Assembly: GCF_009389715.1 (NCBI RefSeq)
Contig: NW_024067689.1
Coordinates: 558,001 to 622,000, forward strand
Length of the DNA stretch: 64,000 nt
Direction: 5' to 3'
Source of the DNA: Phoenix dactylifera
Taxonomy: Eukaryota; Streptophyta; Magnoliopsida; Arecales; Arecaceae
How positions within the stretch are numbered: position 1 is the first letter of the stretch; each line of letters opens with the position of its first letter. This document shows, piece after piece, positions 62,219-64,000 of the stretch. The notes beneath the pieces were generated by a model. The model made no database searches. It had not been told where the DNA came from and saw nothing but the letters and a program-made list of their open reading frames with translations. The translations under genes were made by a program, and so were the position numbers.

Positions 62219-63586
62219 GAAAAATTAGTGAGATAACCCTTCAAGTTTCTATTATTTACGGTTAGACCCTAAAAGTTTAAAAGTATCGATTAACCTCCAA
62301 AACTTTAAATTTATTTCAATGTGGCCCAGCTGTCTATCTAAATCTTAACATCATTAATAGAGTGAGAGAAAAGATAAAAATCCTCTTGATTCAGAGAGGT
62401 TGTCTTTTGTTATTCATCTACCGACATAGATCTCAAAGCGCTCTCTCCTGTATAATCCATCCATCTACATAGATCTCAATGTGCTCCATACTCCATCATC
62501 TTTCTATCTACACAAATCTTAAAAGTGCTTCATTCTCTATTATTCATCCATTTGTAGAAATCTTAAAGTACTCCATCCTTTGTCATTAATTTATTTTCCA
62601 ACACAGATCTTAAAGATCTTCGACTTCAATCATCCATCCACATGCACAAATCTCAAAGAGTTTCATTCTTTATCATCCATATGTCTGCAGAGATCTCAAA
62701 GTGCTTTATCTGTGATCTATTCACTTGCACAGATCTCAAGCAGTCTATCATCTATCATCCAGTTGCCCACACAAATCTCAAAGTGTTCCATCCTTTATCA
62801 TCTATCTGCTTACATAGATATTAAAGTACTTTATCCTCTATCGTTCAAGTGCATGCATAGATCTTAAAGCACACCATCTTCTATCATCTATCTACTTGCA
62901 CAAATCTCAAAGCGTTCTATCCTTTATCATCTATCATTTGCATAGATCTCAAAGCACCTCATCCTATCATTAATCTATCTACATTGATCTTAAAACACTC
63001 CATCCTCTATCATTCATCCGCCTACACGAATTTCGAAGTGCTCCAGCCTTTATTATCCATCCGCTTTCACAAATATAAATCTAATCCATGCTCCATCATC
63101 TATTCACCTGCACAGATCTCAAAAGCACTCTATTCTCTATCATCCATTCACTTGCACAAATTTTAGAGAACTCTATGCTCTATCATCCATTTGCATCACA
63201 GATCTCAATGCTTTATCTACTGTCATTCATCTATTATATAGATTTCAATGCACTCCATCCGCTATTATTCATCCATTTGCATTGATCTTAAAATGTTTCA
63301 TTCTTTATCATCTATCCACATGTATAAATCTCAAAGCACTCCAACCTTTATCATTCATCCATTGGCATATATATCAAAGCGCTACTCTTCCTCCCCTTCT
63401 TCTCAATTTTCGTCAAAATAAGAGCTCTTTGCTAAGTTAGTGGCAAAGGTAGCTTTATAATGAAGATAGACGATTAGGTCACATTGCAACGAATTTAAAG
63501 TTTTGGTGGCTAATTAATACTTTTTAAACTGTAGGAGTCTAAAGGTAAATTGCCCAAACTTTAAGGGATGTTCTTGTAATTTTACC
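62219..63586. mobile_element. Mutator-like TIR element 3 with minisatellite
   Basis: The left arm starts GAAAAATTAGTGAGATAACCC and the right arm, in reverse complement, GGTAAAATTACAAGAACATCCC. They stay alignable for about 140 bp (TTAGACCCTAAAAGTTTAAAAGT against TTAGACTCCTACAGTTTAAAAAGT; CCAAAACTTTAAAT on both). A perfect 9-bp duplication AAACAAATA flanks it (62210-62218 and 63587-63595). There is no coding frame, so it is non-autonomous. Confidence 0.87.
62400..63390 (+). repeat. Minisatellite inside element 3, 43-bp unit
   Basis: About 23 diverged copies of a 43-bp unit: CAGATCTCAAAGYRCTCC, then ATCCTYTATCATYCATCC, then a CTRCTTGCA link. Successive starts near 62431, 62471, 62515, 62559, 62606, 62648, 62691, 62731 and 62774 show the period. 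Short open frames here are by-products of a repeat length not divisible by 3. Confidence 0.88.
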
Positions 63587-63657
63587 AAACAAATACATAA
63601 TACAAATGCTAGAGAAGAAATTAAAATCCAAGCATAGAAAGGAAGAAGTACATGCTA

Positions 63658-64000
63658 AAAGCTTGTTTAGATGGTTGGACTGAAAAATTTGTAGAATTTG
63701 TGTGTTGGGCTAGTACTACCAGCAAAATCATAGGATTATAGGATAGGCTAGGCCAATATTTATAAATACTCAGGAGTAGCTTTGGAATGGACCAGTTTGA
63801 ATTCTATAAGAAGAAGAAAAAAAGACCTCCTAGGCTAGCATAACCAGTAAAATTATTTTTTTAATCTTTCTATAGAATTTGAAGGCTCAATCCAATGCTA
63901 TTTCTCGGTATTTATAAATATAGATCTAGTCCAGTCTATAATTCTATGATTTTGCTTATTGGATTGGTCCAACTCATGGATTTTATAGGATTTTCAGCTC
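63658..64000. mobile_element. TIR foldback element, cut by window end
   Basis: The left part (GGACTGAAAAATTTGTAGAA ... AGCAAAATCATAGGATTATAGGA ... ATATTTATAAATAC) is matched by the last 100 bp of the window in reverse complement (AGCTGAAAATCCTATAAAA ... AGCAAAATCATAGAATTATAGA ... ATATTTATAAATAC). The right terminus lies beyond the window. Confidence 0.65.

Noticed and set aside
62400..63390. CRISPR-like regular repeats
   Set aside because: Repeats are diverged, lack unique spacers and lie inside a plant TIR element; this is a minisatellite.

Overview
This is nuclear DNA of a flowering plant, most likely a monocot. The evidence is two intron-containing plant genes, a canonical MIR319 hairpin, L1-type LINEs carrying a plant RNase H, TRIM and SINE elements, and many long-TIR foldback elements. 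A palm is my guess from the look of the repeats, not something the sequence proves. The window is gene-poor and about one third of it is recognisable mobile DNA. Most open reading frames are chance or shadow frames.

Genes. The minus strand carries a three-exon coiled-coil protein of the Arabidopsis At5g41620 type (43599-40122) and an F-box protein clearly orthologous to HAWAIIAN SKIRT (HWS, 54653-53445, with a probable 5'UTR intron). A MIR319 gene lies on the plus strand at 29283-29469. A broken copy of the Mediator subunit MED32 lies at about 48985-49415. A possible minus-strand gene has a TGGGCC-rich promoter near 37.0 kb and a well-formed exon at 34224-34131, but its product is not recognised.

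Mobile and repeat DNA, left to right: a nearly full-length but decayed LINE with poly(A) (860-6781); a long-TIR foldback element (8411-9566); a tandem array of about ten imperfect hairpins (10739-12123); a LINE 3' fragment (18290-19201); a TRIM (21575-22007); a single arm of a TIR family (28169-28440); a decayed TRIM (32855-33104); an intact TRIM with target duplication (35033-35471); a tRNA-derived SINE with a 13-bp target duplication (37367-37765) beside another LINE fragment; a LINE split by a 2.2-kb copia-like LTR (44889-48875); a foldback element (56328-56800); and at 57-63.6 kb three Mutator-like TIR elements whose interiors are minisatellite arrays, the first inserted in a degenerate 240-bp tandem repeat.

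The most unusual object is the hairpin array at 10.7-12.1 kb. Each repeat of about 150 bp folds back on itself. One arm is nearly the reverse complement of miR319 (19 of 21 positions in the best unit), and a genuine MIR319 gene lies about 17 kb away. It could be a miR319/159-like hairpin cluster, a natural miR319 decoy, or a foldback satellite that resembles the family by descent or chance. Small-RNA data would separate these.
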